This document shows, one piece after another, positions 7,406-17,400 of a DNA stretch of 64,000 nt. The translations under genes and the position numbers were made by a program. Position 1 is the first letter of the stretch, and each line of letters begins with the position of its first letter. The notes under the pieces were generated by a model. The model was given only the letters and a program-made list of their open reading frames with translations. It searched no databases and was not told where the DNA came from. Origin of the DNA: Pseudochelatococcus sp050946405 (GTDB lineage: Bacteria > Pseudomonadota > Alphaproteobacteria > Rhizobiales > Beijerinckiaceae); contig NZ_JBMNUS010000006.1 of the NCBI RefSeq assembly GCF_050946405.1, positions 186,001-250,000 on the forward strand, written 5' to 3'.

Positions 7406-10400
7406 ATGGCTCTTACCGAAGATCAAGTGAAAGACCTCTACGCGAACATCGTTCGCCGTGAGCCCAATGCTCACGAGCTCGCCGCCGGTCTGAACAGCAC
7501 CGATACGGCGCTGACGAACACTCTCATTTCGCAGGCGCAGGCGGACGTTGTTCCGTTCATCTATCTCTATCAGGCCGCGTTCAACCGTATCCCGGACGCT
7601 GCGGGCCTTGATTACTGGGTTTCGGAGTACCGCTCCAACTTCCCGGCGCTCAAGCTGTGGGACTACACCGCCAAGTTCGTCGATTCCGACGAGTGGGAAG
7701 CCCAGTTCGACGACATCCTGCCGCAGGCCAAGATCGAGCAGCTCTATCAGAACGTGCTCGGCCGCTCGGGCGACGCTGAAGGCATCCAGTTCTGGACCGA
7801 GCAGCTCGTGACCGGTCAGAAGACGCTGACCGACATCCTTTACGACTTCTCGCAGTCCGTCGAGAACAAGCAGAACAACGGCGCCTCCGCCGCCAACCTG
7901 CTCGCCCAGCTCGGTTCCGGCGATGCCGAACTCGGCACCGGCGCTCCGCTGTCCGACTTCGCTCCCGCCGACCCGGTTCCGGGCGCTGCGGTGCTGACGA
8001 CGGGCGTCGACGTCAAGACGCTGGCTGTCGGCCAGGAAGTCGTGGGCAGCACGACCACCTACACCGACGGCGACGCCATCACCGGCACGGCCAATAACAC
8101 GGCCACGCTGACGCTGAACGGCGCCATCTCCTACCAGGGCGTTCTGGAGAACGTCGACAACGTCGTCCTGCGCTCGCAGAGCGGCACCGAGGTCAACACC
8201 TCCGGCTGGACCGGCACGAAGAAGATCACGCTCGACAAGGTTGTTGCCAACGTCGCCCTGCGTGACCTCCAGTCGTCCGACACCCTGGTCAACATCGTCG
8301 ACGCCAACAAGGCCGACAAGAAGATCGAGCTGACCTACGACGCGCAGGGCATCTCCGAGAACGGCGCCAACATCGGCGTGCGCGAGACCTTCGCCGCCAT
8401 CAAGCTCGGCGTCGAGACCAGCGTCGATGCCGCGATCAAGACGATCAACGTCGCGATCAACGACGTCGCCGGCAAGAACTCCACGCTCGCCGACCTCGAA
8501 GGCCACAAGACCGAGACGCTGAACTTCACGGGCGGCTTCACGGGCGGCAAGTTCACCATCGTCGACGCTCTCGACGAGACGCTGACGAAGATCGACGCTT
8601 CGACCGTCAAGTCCGACCTGGACCTCGACACGTCCAAGACCTTCACCGCGCTCCAGGCGCTGCTCGGCGAAGGCAACGACGTGCTGAAGACCGGCGACAC
8701 GCTCGGCACCGGCGACGTCTATGACGGCGGCGCGGGCAACGATCGCATCGTCACCGACTTCGCGTCGATCAACGATCCGAACCGTACGCCCACCATCCGC
8801 AACGTCGAGACGCTGGAAGCCTCGTTCCAGGCTGCCGTGCAGCTCAACGGCACCAACATCGACAAGAACCTCGCGACGATCGACCTCAATGCGTCGGCTG
8901 CCCGCGCGGACTTCAACTTCTTCAACAACGGCCTGAAGACGGTCAACGTCAAGGGCGCCGCCGCTCAGGGCCTCGAAGTCGACTACGACGGCAAGGAGTT
9001 CGCCGAACTCACCGTCAACTTCAGCGCGAGCGCCGGCAACGCCGGTAACAAGGCCGCCCTGCGCGCCATCAACGCCGATACGGTTGCCGTGAACTTCCTC
9101 GCCGGCGCCACGCTCGCCAACGGCATCCAGATCGACGACGACTTCTCCGGCCGCTTCACCGAGAAGCTCGACATCGTGAACAAGTCGACCGGTAATGCCG
9201 TGGTCGGCAACCACTTCGGTACGGCTGTCGTCGACGGCAACACCGTCAAGGAGTTCACGGTCAAGACCGAGAAGGACGGCGACCTCCAGGTCGGCAGCTA
9301 CAACTACGCTGCTCTCGCCGAGGCCACCAAGCTTCAGCACCTGGTCGTCGAAGCCGCTTCGAACAGCATCGTCGACCTCGGCGCCATCGGTACCGCGTGG
9401 GACAAGACCGACCGCGACGCTGCGGATGACCTCGAGACGGTTGTCATCAAGGCCGCCGACTTCGCCGAGATCCGCTCCTACGGCATCGACGCCGACGACT
9501 CCAACGGCCAGGGCAACAGCGCTGCCACCGTGACGAGCCTCGACGTGACGGGCGGCCGCAGCTCGCGCATCGAGCTCAACGGCAGCACGAACCAGCTGGT
9601 CGTCGATCGCTACCTCACCTCGAACATCAAGCTGTTCGGCGCGACCGTGGATGCTTCGGGCTACAACTGGCTCCAGGCCGCCTCGATCGGCGTGCTGAAC
9701 ATCGACTCGAAGGGCGTTGTCGACGGCAGCGTCACCGAGACCGCGACCGCCAAGGGCCAGACCGTTGCGCAGTTCAAGGACCTGATCGGTCTCGACCTCG
9801 AGGCGCAGTCCAACGGCGTCATCAACGTCAAGAGCGGCCAGGTCACGGGCTTCTGGTTCGAGGACGAGGTGGTTTCGACCATCGACGCTTCGGGCGCCGG
9901 CACCGCTGCCAAGCACTTCGTCACGGCCAACGGTTTCGACGCCTACTTCGGCGCCGATGTCGCGGACGCTGTCGGCCTGACCAACCAGATCGACTACTCC
10001 TTCGCGGTTCTGACCACGCCGAACGCCGACGCCGGCTTCTCGTTCAACGGCTCTGCCGGCAACGACTACGTCGTCGCCACGCACGCCGCTGACGTGCTCA
10101 AGGGCAACGCCGGCAACGACTTCCTCATCGGTAACGGCGGCAACGACGTTCTCGAGGGTGGCGAAGGCGCCGATATCCTCGTCGGCGACAGCCTCGAGGC
10201 GACGCACGGCATTCGGCTGGTGCTCGCTGACGTCAGCAGCAGCGACAGCAACTACGGCTCCAACGGTGCGGGCACCTACGCTGTCGGCAACGACACCATC
10301 GACGGCGGCGCCGGCAACGACATCATCATCGGCGGCGGTCAGCTCGCCGGCGGTCGCGACATCCTGACGGGCGGCTCGGGCAACGACAAGTTCGTGTTCA

Positions 10401-10879
10401 ACTTCGACGCCAACCATCAGGGCGCTTACAGCGAATCCGGCAAGTCCACGTTGCAGAACGACGTTGTGTGGAACGATGTCATCACCGACTTCACCACCGC
10501 CGGCGACCAGATCGTGATCGACGTGACCAACCCGGTCAACGATTACGTCATCGCGGTGTTCAACGGTCAGGACATCTCCTTCACCGGTAATCTGACCGAG
10601 GTGAAGCCGGTTACGGTCATCCTGCGCGTCGGCCAGTACAACGAAGACGGTTCGTTCAACTACGTCGAGAACGGCCCTGACGTGCAGGCCCTGTTCCGCG
10701 CCGAGGGCGAGCTCTTCGCTCCTTCGCTCGGCAACGGTTCGTTCGCGGAGTTCGTCGCCAACCAGTTCGTCGGCACCAACGGCGGTTCGGCCTACAACTA
10801 CGCGGATCACGAGATCGCCCTGCTCGGCGCGGCCAAGACCCTTGGCAGCCTCGACCTGAACGATATCGTCTTCGTCTGA
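7406..10879 (+). CDS. S-layer/RTX-like secreted protein with N-terminal DUF4214-type domain
   Basis: The product has 1157 residues and probably coats the cell surface or is released. Residues ~1-125 resemble DUF4214 (LYANIVRREPN, AAFNRIPDAAGLDYW, LYQNVLGRSGDAEGIQFW), a domain found at the start of surface proteins such as RsaA-like S-layers. Residues ~190-880 read as repetitive beta-structure rich in Asn, Thr, Asp and Gly. Calcium-binding RTX repeats appear at ~443 (YDGGAGNDRI), ~885-930 and ~960-1000 (GGAGNDIIIGG, GGSGNDKFVF). The end, SLDLNDIVFV, looks like a type I secretion signal; no N-terminal signal peptide and no cysteine were seen. ATG 7406 has AAGGGA six bases upstream. The uniform C-ending codon choice suggests very high expression. 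No dedicated type I exporter lies in the window. Confidence 0.85.
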   Translation: MALTEDQVKDLYANIVRREPNAHELAAGLNSTDTALTNTLISQAQADVVPFIYLYQAAFNRIPDAAGLDYWVSEYRSNFPALKLWDYTAKFVDSDEWEAQFDDILPQAKIEQLYQNVLGRSGDAEGIQFWTEQLVTGQKTLTDILYDFSQSVENKQNNGASAANLLAQLGSGDAELGTGAPLSDFAPADPVPGAAVLTTGVDVKTLAVGQEVVGSTTTYTDGDAITGTANNTATLTLNGAISYQGVLENVDNVVLRSQSGTEVNTSGWTGTKKITLDKVVANVALRDLQSSDTLVNIVDANKADKKIELTYDAQGISENGANIGVRETFAAIKLGVETSVDAAIKTINVAINDVAGKNSTLADLEGHKTETLNFTGGFTGGKFTIVDALDETLTKIDASTVKSDLDLDTSKTFTALQALLGEGNDVLKTGDTLGTGDVYDGGAGNDRIVTDFASINDPNRTPTIRNVETLEASFQAAVQLNGTNIDKNLATIDLNASAARADFNFFNNGLKTVNVKGAAAQGLEVDYDGKEFAELTVNFSASAGNAGNKAALRAINADTVAVNFLAGATLANGIQIDDDFSGRFTEKLDIVNKSTGNAVVGNHFGTAVVDGNTVKEFTVKTEKDGDLQVGSYNYAALAEATKLQHLVVEAASNSIVDLGAIGTAWDKTDRDAADDLETVVIKAADFAEIRSYGIDADDSNGQGNSAATVTSLDVTGGRSSRIELNGSTNQLVVDRYLTSNIKLFGATVDASGYNWLQAASIGVLNIDSKGVVDGSVTETATAKGQTVAQFKDLIGLDLEAQSNGVINVKSGQVTGFWFEDEVVSTIDASGAGTAAKHFVTANGFDAYFGADVADAVGLTNQIDYSFAVLTTPNADAGFSFNGSAGNDYVVATHAADVLKGNAGNDFLIGNGGNDVLEGGEGADILVGDSLEATHGIRLVLADVSSSDSNYGSNGAGTYAVGNDTIDGGAGNDIIIGGGQLAGGRDILTGGSGNDKFVFNFDANHQGAYSESGKSTLQNDVVWNDVITDFTTAGDQIVIDVTNPVNDYVIAVFNGQDISFTGNLTEVKPVTVILRVGQYNEDGSFNYVENGPDVQALFRAEGELFAPSLGNGSFAEFVANQFVGTNGGSAYNYADHEIALLGAAKTLGSLDLNDIVFV

Positions 10880-10921
10880 TCCTCGAAGACGGCATCGGGA
10901 AAATATCCCTTCTTTCAGGGG

Positions 10922-10953
10922 GCCCCGGCGTACGCGCCGGGGCTTCTTTTTTT
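10922..10953 (+). terminator. Intrinsic terminator after the S-layer-like gene
   Basis: A perfect 9-bp stem GCCCCGGCG / CGCCGGGGC closes a TACG loop and is followed by TTCTTTTTTT. It lies 43 bases after the stop codon, as expected for a highly expressed monocistronic gene. Confidence 0.95.
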
Positions 10954-11119
10954 GCCGTCTTCGTCACGGGAACGGCGATGGCGGTGGCGGATCTATCGAG
11001 ATGTGGATTTCTTGGGGCGCCACGGAAGAAGCCGTTCGTTTCCGCTTGCGTTCCTGCGCGGAGTTTTCTAAACACCAGCAGATGAACAGCCCGTTGCGGG
11101 TGGTGATTCCGTCTGGTCG

Positions 11120-11197
11120 CGGAGCGTAGCGCAGCCCGGTTAGCGCACTAGTCTGGGGGACTAGGGGTCGTGGGTTCAAATCCCGCCGCTCCGACCA
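11120..11197 (+). tRNA. tRNA-Pro (GGG)
   Basis: This 78-base cloverleaf has the acceptor CGGAGCG/CGCTCCG, anticodon arm CTAGT-CTGGGGG-ACTAG with anticodon GGG, T arm GTGGGTTCAAATCCCGC, and encoded CCA. A weak promoter pair, TTGCGT (11046) and CTAAAC (11068), precedes it. Confidence 0.96.
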
Positions 11198-11287
11198 TTT
11201 TTTCCGATACAAGCCGATCTTCCCGCCGATAAGACCGTTGCTCCGCCGTGCCGCGCCAGAGAACGGCCCGTCAGGACAGGAGGACGC

Positions 11288-12319
11288 ATGTCGCACGGCA
11301 TCATTCTGAACACGCTCTCGGACAGGATTCGCGCCGCGTGGCGGGACGCGGCGGCCGCGGCTGCGGCGGGTGGAATCGCCTGGACGCTGGCGGTCTGGCT
11401 CTTCGGCAACAGCCGCCCGCTTTTTGCCGCCGTCACCGCCATCGTCTGCCTTGCGCCGGGACTGCCGAATCACGGGCGGCAGGCGGTCGGCCTCCTGATC
11501 GGCGTGGCCACGGGCATTCTCGTCGGCGAAGCCGCGCTCCTTCTTCCGGAGGGAATCCTGATGCCGGCAGGGCCGTCGCTGCTGCGGATGACATCGGCGA
11601 CCTTGCTTTCCATGCTGATTGCCGTCTCCTTCGGCCTTGCGCCGGTGGTGGCGATTCAGGCCGGCGTCTCGGCCGTGATGGTGCTCTCCCTCGGCCCCGC
11701 CGATGCCGGGCTGCTGCGGCTGGAGGACGTGGCGCTGGGGGTCACTGTCGGCCTCGTCTTCAGCCAGATCCTGATCACGCCGGATCCGGTCCGTCAGATC
11801 GACAAGGCGGCTGACGGCTTTCTGATGCAGCTTGCGCGCGCCTTCGAGGCGGCGGCGGAGGCGCTGGAGCTGCGGGACGCGGCAAAGGCCGAAGCGGCGG
11901 TCGGGGACATTGCGGCGGCTCACGACAGCCTGATCAATCTCGGCACGGGCATCGACCTCGCCCGTCAGGCGGCGCGCTGGTCGGTGCGCGGGCGACTGGC
12001 GGAGAGCGCCGTTTCCGGCCGCGCCGCCCGCTACGATCGGCATGCCATCCGCCTTTATTCCTCGGCGTTGTTGTTCGGCGAGGCGATTGTCGGCGCGCTG
12101 CGCAACAGCCCCGGCCCGGCTCCGGCGGGTATGCGGGAGGCCGCGCTGGAGACGGCCCGGCGCTGCGCCCGTCTCGCGGAGGCCGCGCCGATTCCGGGGC
12201 CGCTCTATCGCGCTCGCCCGTCGTTGTCGGATGCGGACTGGCACGAGGCCGCGGTTCATCTGCGGTCGGCGTCCGATGCGCTGGCGGCGCTGGAGGAACT
12301 GGAGCGTCCGCATGCCTGA
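11288..12319 (+). CDS. FUSC/aromatic acid exporter-like inner membrane protein
   Basis: This 343-residue protein has a short basic N-terminus and about six hydrophobic segments in residues ~22-165 (for example AVWLFGNSRPLFAAVTAIVC, VGLLIGVATGILVGE). A soluble Ala-rich helical C-terminal half follows. This half-size layout fits the FUSC-like/ArAE group of proposed aromatic-acid or small-molecule exporters. ATG 11288 has GGAGG eight bases upstream. It stands alone after tRNA-Pro; no partner membrane-fusion gene is adjacent. The substrate cannot be inferred. Confidence 0.75.
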   Translation: MSHGIILNTLSDRIRAAWRDAAAAAAAGGIAWTLAVWLFGNSRPLFAAVTAIVCLAPGLPNHGRQAVGLLIGVATGILVGEAALLLPEGILMPAGPSLLRMTSATLLSMLIAVSFGLAPVVAIQAGVSAVMVLSLGPADAGLLRLEDVALGVTVGLVFSQILITPDPVRQIDKAADGFLMQLARAFEAAAEALELRDAAKAEAAVGDIAAAHDSLINLGTGIDLARQAARWSVRGRLAESAVSGRAARYDRHAIRLYSSALLFGEAIVGALRNSPGPAPAGMREAALETARRCARLAEAAPIPGPLYRARPSLSDADWHEAAVHLRSASDALAALEELERPHA

Positions 12320-12508
12320 AAAGGAGGCACTTCCGCGTTTCGCAGAAAGGTGGAAATGCCGTACCGTGCGCTGCTTTGAAAAAGGCAGGCCGGGCATGCG
12401 TCCGCGCGGCGCGCGCGGGCTTCGGTCGCACGGGATTGTCATGAAGAATGCGGCGAAGCGCGCTACTCCATGCGTGCTTTGAATCGACCGGCTCTTGAGG
12501 AATCAACC

Positions 12509-13123
12509 ATGGCTGACAGGATCGACCATATCGTCTTCGACATCGGCAAGGTGCTGATCCATTACGATCCGGCTCTTCCTTTCCGCCGCATCATTCCCGA
12601 TGAAGAGCGGCGCCGCTGGTTCTTTCTCAATGTCTGCACGATGGAATGGAATGTGGAGCAGGATCGCGGCCGCTCGTGGGCGGAGGCCGAGGCGCTGCTG
12701 ATCGCGAGCCATCCCGAATACGCGGAGGAAATACGCGCTTTCCGCATGTATTGGCACGAGATGGTTCCGTATGCCTATGACGGCACGGTCGCCATTCTCG
12801 AGGATCTGATCGCGCAGGGGCGCGATGTAACCATGCTGACCAATTTCGCCGCGGACACCTTTGTCGAGGCGCGCGAGCGGTTTCCCTTCCTCAACCGGCC
12901 GCGCGGCGTCACCGTTTCCGGCGAAGTCGGTCTGATCAAGCCCGATATCGCGATATACGAGCGTCATGCCCGCGACTTCGGCCTCGCGCCGGCGGCCACG
13001 ATCTTCGTCGACGACTCCTTTCCGAATGTCGAGGGCGCGCGCGCGGCCGGCTGGCAGGCGCTGCATTTCACCGGCGCGGAACGGCTGAAGGCCGATTTCG
13101 CCGCGCTGGGAATATCCGTCTGA
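12509..13123 (+). CDS. HAD-superfamily hydrolase, subfamily IA (YihX-like)
   Basis: This 204-residue cytoplasmic phosphatase-type protein has motif I VFDIGKVLIHYDP with the nucleophile Asp near residue 9. As in YihX-like members, the second motif I Asp is replaced by Gly. Motif II is MLTNF, motif III is the Lys in IKPD, and motif IV is FVDDSFPNV. A helical cap lies between motifs I and II. The substrate is unknown; sugar phosphates are typical for YihX. ATG 12509 follows TGAGGA at a normal distance; the in-frame ATG 12470 lacks a clear site. Confidence 0.88.
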   Translation: MADRIDHIVFDIGKVLIHYDPALPFRRIIPDEERRRWFFLNVCTMEWNVEQDRGRSWAEAEALLIASHPEYAEEIRAFRMYWHEMVPYAYDGTVAILEDLIAQGRDVTMLTNFAADTFVEARERFPFLNRPRGVTVSGEVGLIKPDIAIYERHARDFGLAPAATIFVDDSFPNVEGARAAGWQALHFTGAERLKADFAALGISV

Positions 13124-13204
13124 TCCGTCGCGGCGGGAGGAACTGCCGGTCGCCAAACGCCGGATGACAAGTATCGGATGCAGACGAAAAACGTCCAATT
13201 CACC

Positions 13205-13263
13205 GGATGAAACTGTACAACTCATCCTGTTCGATTTAGCTGGATAAGATTCGGAAATTATCC
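13205..13263. promoter_or_regulatory. Two inverted repeats upstream of the RND pump genes
   Basis: GGATGA (13205-13210) pairs with TCATCC (13222-13227), and GGATAA (13242-13247) pairs with TTATCC (13258-13263). They lie 115-175 bases before the efflux operon and could be repressor sites or part of a terminator for the HAD gene. No regulator gene is adjacent, so the reader is unknown. Confidence 0.3.
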
Positions 13264-13377
13264 GAACGTTGTATATTTGCATAATTGCCATGATCAGGCT
13301 TTTTCCGTATCAACTGTGGCGTGTAGAGCCCTTTCCCTGCCCGGGGCATCGGGGCGCATCGTGGAAAGGATGATCGC

Positions 13378-14493
13378 GTGACCGTTTTGCTGCATCGCAC
13401 TTGCCGGTCCTCGGCGCCTTGGCGCATGCTCATGCCCGTAGCGCTCTCGCTGTCCCTTTTCCTCACCGCATGCGGCGAAAGCGAAGAAGCGCAGGCGCCG
13501 GAGCCGCGTCCCGTCCGCAGCGTCGTGGCGACACGGCAGGCGGCGAGCGAGACGATTTCCCTCACGGGCCAGGTGGAGGCGCAGAACGAGGCGAGCTACG
13601 GTTTTCGCATCGGCGGACGCATCGTCGAGCGGCTGGTGAATGTCGGCGACAGGCTGGAGCCCGGCCAGGTGCTGGCGCGGCTCGATCCGCAGGACGAGCA
13701 GAATGCGCTGCGTTCGGCGCAGGCCGCTCTCGCCGCCGCCAATGCCGATCTCTCCCAGACCCGCAATCAATACGAGCGCCAGCGCCAGCTCCTGTCGCGC
13801 GGGTTTACGCCGCGCGCGCAGTACGAGCAGGCGGAACGCGCCTATCTCGCCGCCCGCTCGCAGGTGGAAGACGCCGAGGCGCGCCTGAAGATGGCGCAGG
13901 ACCGGCTGGCTTTCACCGAGCTGAGGGCGGATTCGGCCGGCGTCGTCACCGCGCGCCGCGCGGAAGCCGGCGAGGTGGTGCAGGCCGGCCAGCCGGTGAT
14001 CGAAGTTGCCCGGCAGGACGGGCGCGATGGCGTGTTCGAGGTACCCGCGGCACTGCTCACGTCCCTGCCGTCCGATCCGCAGGTGGAAATCGTTCTGGCG
14101 AACGATCCCGGCGTGAAGGCGCTTGGCCGCGTGCGCGAGGTGGCGCCGCAGGCGGACCCGATAACGCGCACTTTCCGCGTGCGCGTGGGCCTCATCGATC
14201 CGCCCGAGGCGTTGCGTCTCGGCACGACGGTGGTCGGGCGGGTGCTCGTGGATAACGGCGAGGCGATCGAGGTGCCCGCGACGGCGCTCACGCGCCTGAA
14301 CGACAGGTCGGCCGTGTGGGTGGTGAACCCGGCCGACAACACTGTCAGCCTGCGCAACGTGGAAGTGCTGCGCTTCACGCCCGCCGCCGTCTCGATCGGC
14401 GAGGGGCTCGAGGCGGACGAGATCGTCGTGACGGCCGGCGTGCAGGCGCTGCATCCGGGTCAGCGCGTGCGCCTGCTGGGAGCACAACAGTGA
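13378..14493 (+). CDS. RND efflux periplasmic adaptor lipoprotein (HlyD/AcrA family)
   Basis: This 371-residue adaptor links an RND pump to an outer-membrane channel. A lipoprotein signal peptide ends in the lipobox LTAC (Cys ~32). The barrel-sandwich half GFRIGGRIVERLVNVGD and its return strand (ADSAGVVTARRAEAGEVVQAG) flank a coiled-coil hairpin (~residues 105-185). The beta-barrel and membrane-proximal domains follow. GTG 13378 has AAGGA eight bases upstream. Its last bases overlap the permease start as GTGA. No outer-membrane factor gene follows, so a shared channel is likely. Confidence 0.93.
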   Translation: MTVLLHRTCRSSAPWRMLMPVALSLSLFLTACGESEEAQAPEPRPVRSVVATRQAASETISLTGQVEAQNEASYGFRIGGRIVERLVNVGDRLEPGQVLARLDPQDEQNALRSAQAALAAANADLSQTRNQYERQRQLLSRGFTPRAQYEQAERAYLAARSQVEDAEARLKMAQDRLAFTELRADSAGVVTARRAEAGEVVQAGQPVIEVARQDGRDGVFEVPAALLTSLPSDPQVEIVLANDPGVKALGRVREVAPQADPITRTFRVRVGLIDPPEALRLGTTVVGRVLVDNGEAIEVPATALTRLNDRSAVWVVNPADNTVSLRNVEVLRFTPAAVSIGEGLEADEIVVTAGVQALHPGQRVRLLGAQQ

Positions 14494-17400
14494 AGGGCGG
14501 CTTCAACCTCTCCGCGTGGGCGCTGCGCCGTCGCTCCATCATCATCTATCTCATGGCCATCGCCGCCGTGGCCGGCGTGATGGCGTTCAAGGGGCTGGGC
14601 CGGGCGGAAGACCCGACCTTCGTCATCAAGACCATGGTCGTGCAGGCCAACTGGCCCGGCGCGACGCTGGAAGAAACGTTCCGGCAGGTGACGGAGCGGA
14701 TCGAGCGCAAGTTGCAGGAAACGCCGCAGCTCGATTATCTGGAAAGCTACACGAAGCCGGGCACCACGACGATCTTCGTGCATCTTCAGGGCGCGGCGAC
14801 GGCTGCCGAGGTGCCGGACATCTGGTATCATGTGCGCAAGAGCGTGGGCGACATCCGCCACACCTTGCCGCAGGGTATGATCGGCCCCTTCTTCAACGAC
14901 GATTTCGGCGATACTTTCGGCATCATCTACGGCTTCACGGCAGACGGCTTCACGCATCGCGAGCTGCGCGACTATGTGGAAGATGCCCGCTCCGAGCTGT
15001 TGCACGTGCCCGATATCTCGAAGATCGAGATTCTGGGCGCGCAGGACGAGCGCATCTTCATCGAATTCTCGATGCAGCAACTGGCCAGCCTCGGCATCGA
15101 TCGGGCCGCGGTGCTGGCAGCGCTTCAGGCGCAGAACCTCGTGCGCCCCTCCGGCGAGATCCATACGGAGGCGGAAACGCTGTCCGTGCGCGTTTCGGGC
15201 GCCTTCACGGGCGAGGCGGACATCGCGAACGTGAATTTCGTGGTGAACAACAGGCTCATCCGCCTGTCCGACATCGCCACCGTCCGCCGCGGCCTCGCCG
15301 ATCCGCCGCAGCCGATGTTCCGCGTCAATGGCGAGCCGGCGATCGGCCTCGCCATCGCGATGCAGGACGGCGGCGACATTCTCGCCATGGGCGCCGACAT
15401 CGACGCGACCATGAATCGCATCGTGGCCAACCTGCCGGTGGGAATCGAGGCGCATCTGGTCGCCGATCAGGCGGTGACGGTGGAAGGCGCCATCGCCGAA
15501 TTCATGGAAAGCCTGTGGCAGGCGGTGGTCATCATTCTCGTGGTGTCTTTCATCGCGCTGGGGGTGAGGGCGGGCGCCATCGTCGCGCTGGCCATTCCGC
15601 TCACGCTGGCGGTGGTGTTCGCCGTCATGCAGATCGCCGGCATTGACATGCAGCGCATTTCGCTCGGCGCGCTCATCATCGCGCTGGCGCTCATGGTCGA
15701 CGACGCCATGACCACCACGGACGCCACGCTGACGCGCCTCGCCGCCGGCGACGACAAGGTGAAGGCCGCTTCCTTCGCCTTCACGGCCTATGCCGCGGCC
15801 ATGCTGGCCGGCACGCTGGTGACGGTCGCCGGCTTCGTTCCCGTGGGGTTCGCTGCGAGTTCCGCCGGCGAGTATACGTTCACCCTGTTCGCGGTGGTGA
15901 CGATCGCGCTCATCGTCTCGTGGCTGGTGGCGGTGCTGTTCGCGCCGCTGTTGCAGGTGCTCATCCTGCGCGCTCCGCCGAAGGCGGCGAATGCCGCCGC
16001 CGGCGCGGCGCCGAAGGGGCTGCTCGGCGTCTATCGCGGCTTTCTCGTCGGCTGTCTCAGGCTGCGCGTGGTGACGATCGCGGTGACGCTGGGCCTGTTC
16101 GTGCTGTCGGTGCTGGCGCTGCCGCTCATTCCCCGGCAGTTCTTCCCGTCGTCCGACCGGCCGGAGCTGCTGGTGGACCTTTCGTCGCCGCAGAATTCCT
16201 CCATCTACGCCTCCGAGAAGGTGGCGCGGGATTTCGACGGGCTGCTGAAAGGCGACCCGGACGTGGAGCGCTGGAGCACCTATGTCGGGCGCGGGGCCAT
16301 CCGTTTCTATCTGCCGCTCGACGTGCAGCTTCCCAACGATTTCTTCGCGCAGACGGTGATCGTGGCGAAGGACGTCGCCGCCCGCGACCGGTTGCGCGCC
16401 AAACTGGAAAAGGCGCTGGCGGAGGATTTCCCGCAGCTCGTCTCGCGCATCTCGCCGCTGGAGCTCGGCCCGCCCGTGGGCTGGCCGGTGCAGTATCGCG
16501 TTTCCGGCCCGGATATCGAGAAGGTGCGCGCCATCGCCTTCGATCTCGCCGCGGCGGTCGCCTCGTCTCCCCTGGCGGAGAAGGTGAACTACGACTGGAT
16601 CGAGCCGGCGCGGCAGGCGCGCATCCGCGTCGATCAGGACGAGGTGCGCCTGCTCGGCCTCTCCACCGCCCAGCTCGCCGGGGTGCTGAACACCGTGTTT
16701 TCCGGCGCGCCTGTGACGCAGGTGCGCGACGACATCTATCTCATCTCCGTGGTGGCGCGCGCCGACGACGAGGAGCGCGTCTCGCTGGAACGGTTGCCCA
16801 ATCTTCAGGTGCCGCTGCCCGGCGGGCGCACCGTGCCGCTGAGCCAGATCGCGACCTTCGAGTTCGATCAGGACTATCCCGGCATCTGGCGGCGCGACCG
16901 GGTGCCGACCCTTACCGTGCAGGCGGATGTGGGACAGGGCGTGCTGCCGGAAACGGTGGTGGACGAACTGACGCCGAAGATCGAGGAACTGCGCGGGAAG
17001 CTGCCGCAGGGATATCGCATCGATGTCGGCGGCACGGTGGAGGAAAGCGCCGCGTCGCTCGCTTCCGTGATCGCCGTCGTGCCGGTGATGCTGCTGCTGA
17101 TGTTCACCGTGCTGATGTTCGAGCTGAAAAGCTTCCAGCGGCTCATCGTCGTGATTTCGGTGGCGCCGCTGGGGCTTCTCGGCGTGGTGGCGGCGCTGCT
17201 CGTGTCCGGCAGGCCGCTGGGGTTCGTCGCCATTCTCGGCGTGCTCGCCCTCATCGGCATGATCACCAAGAACGCCGTCATCCTCATCGGCCAGATCGAG
17301 GCGGACCGGGCGGCGGGCAAGAAGGTTCTGGACGCGGTGGTGGATGCTTCCTCCAGCCGTTTCCGGCCGATCATGCTCACGGCGATATCCACCGTGCTGG

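Noticed and set aside
7193..10810. A 1205-codon open frame on the minus strand opposite the S-layer-like gene
   Set aside because: It arises from the very regular codon use of the plus-strand gene, has no family features, and reads as low-complexity Val/Asp/Gly/Glu.
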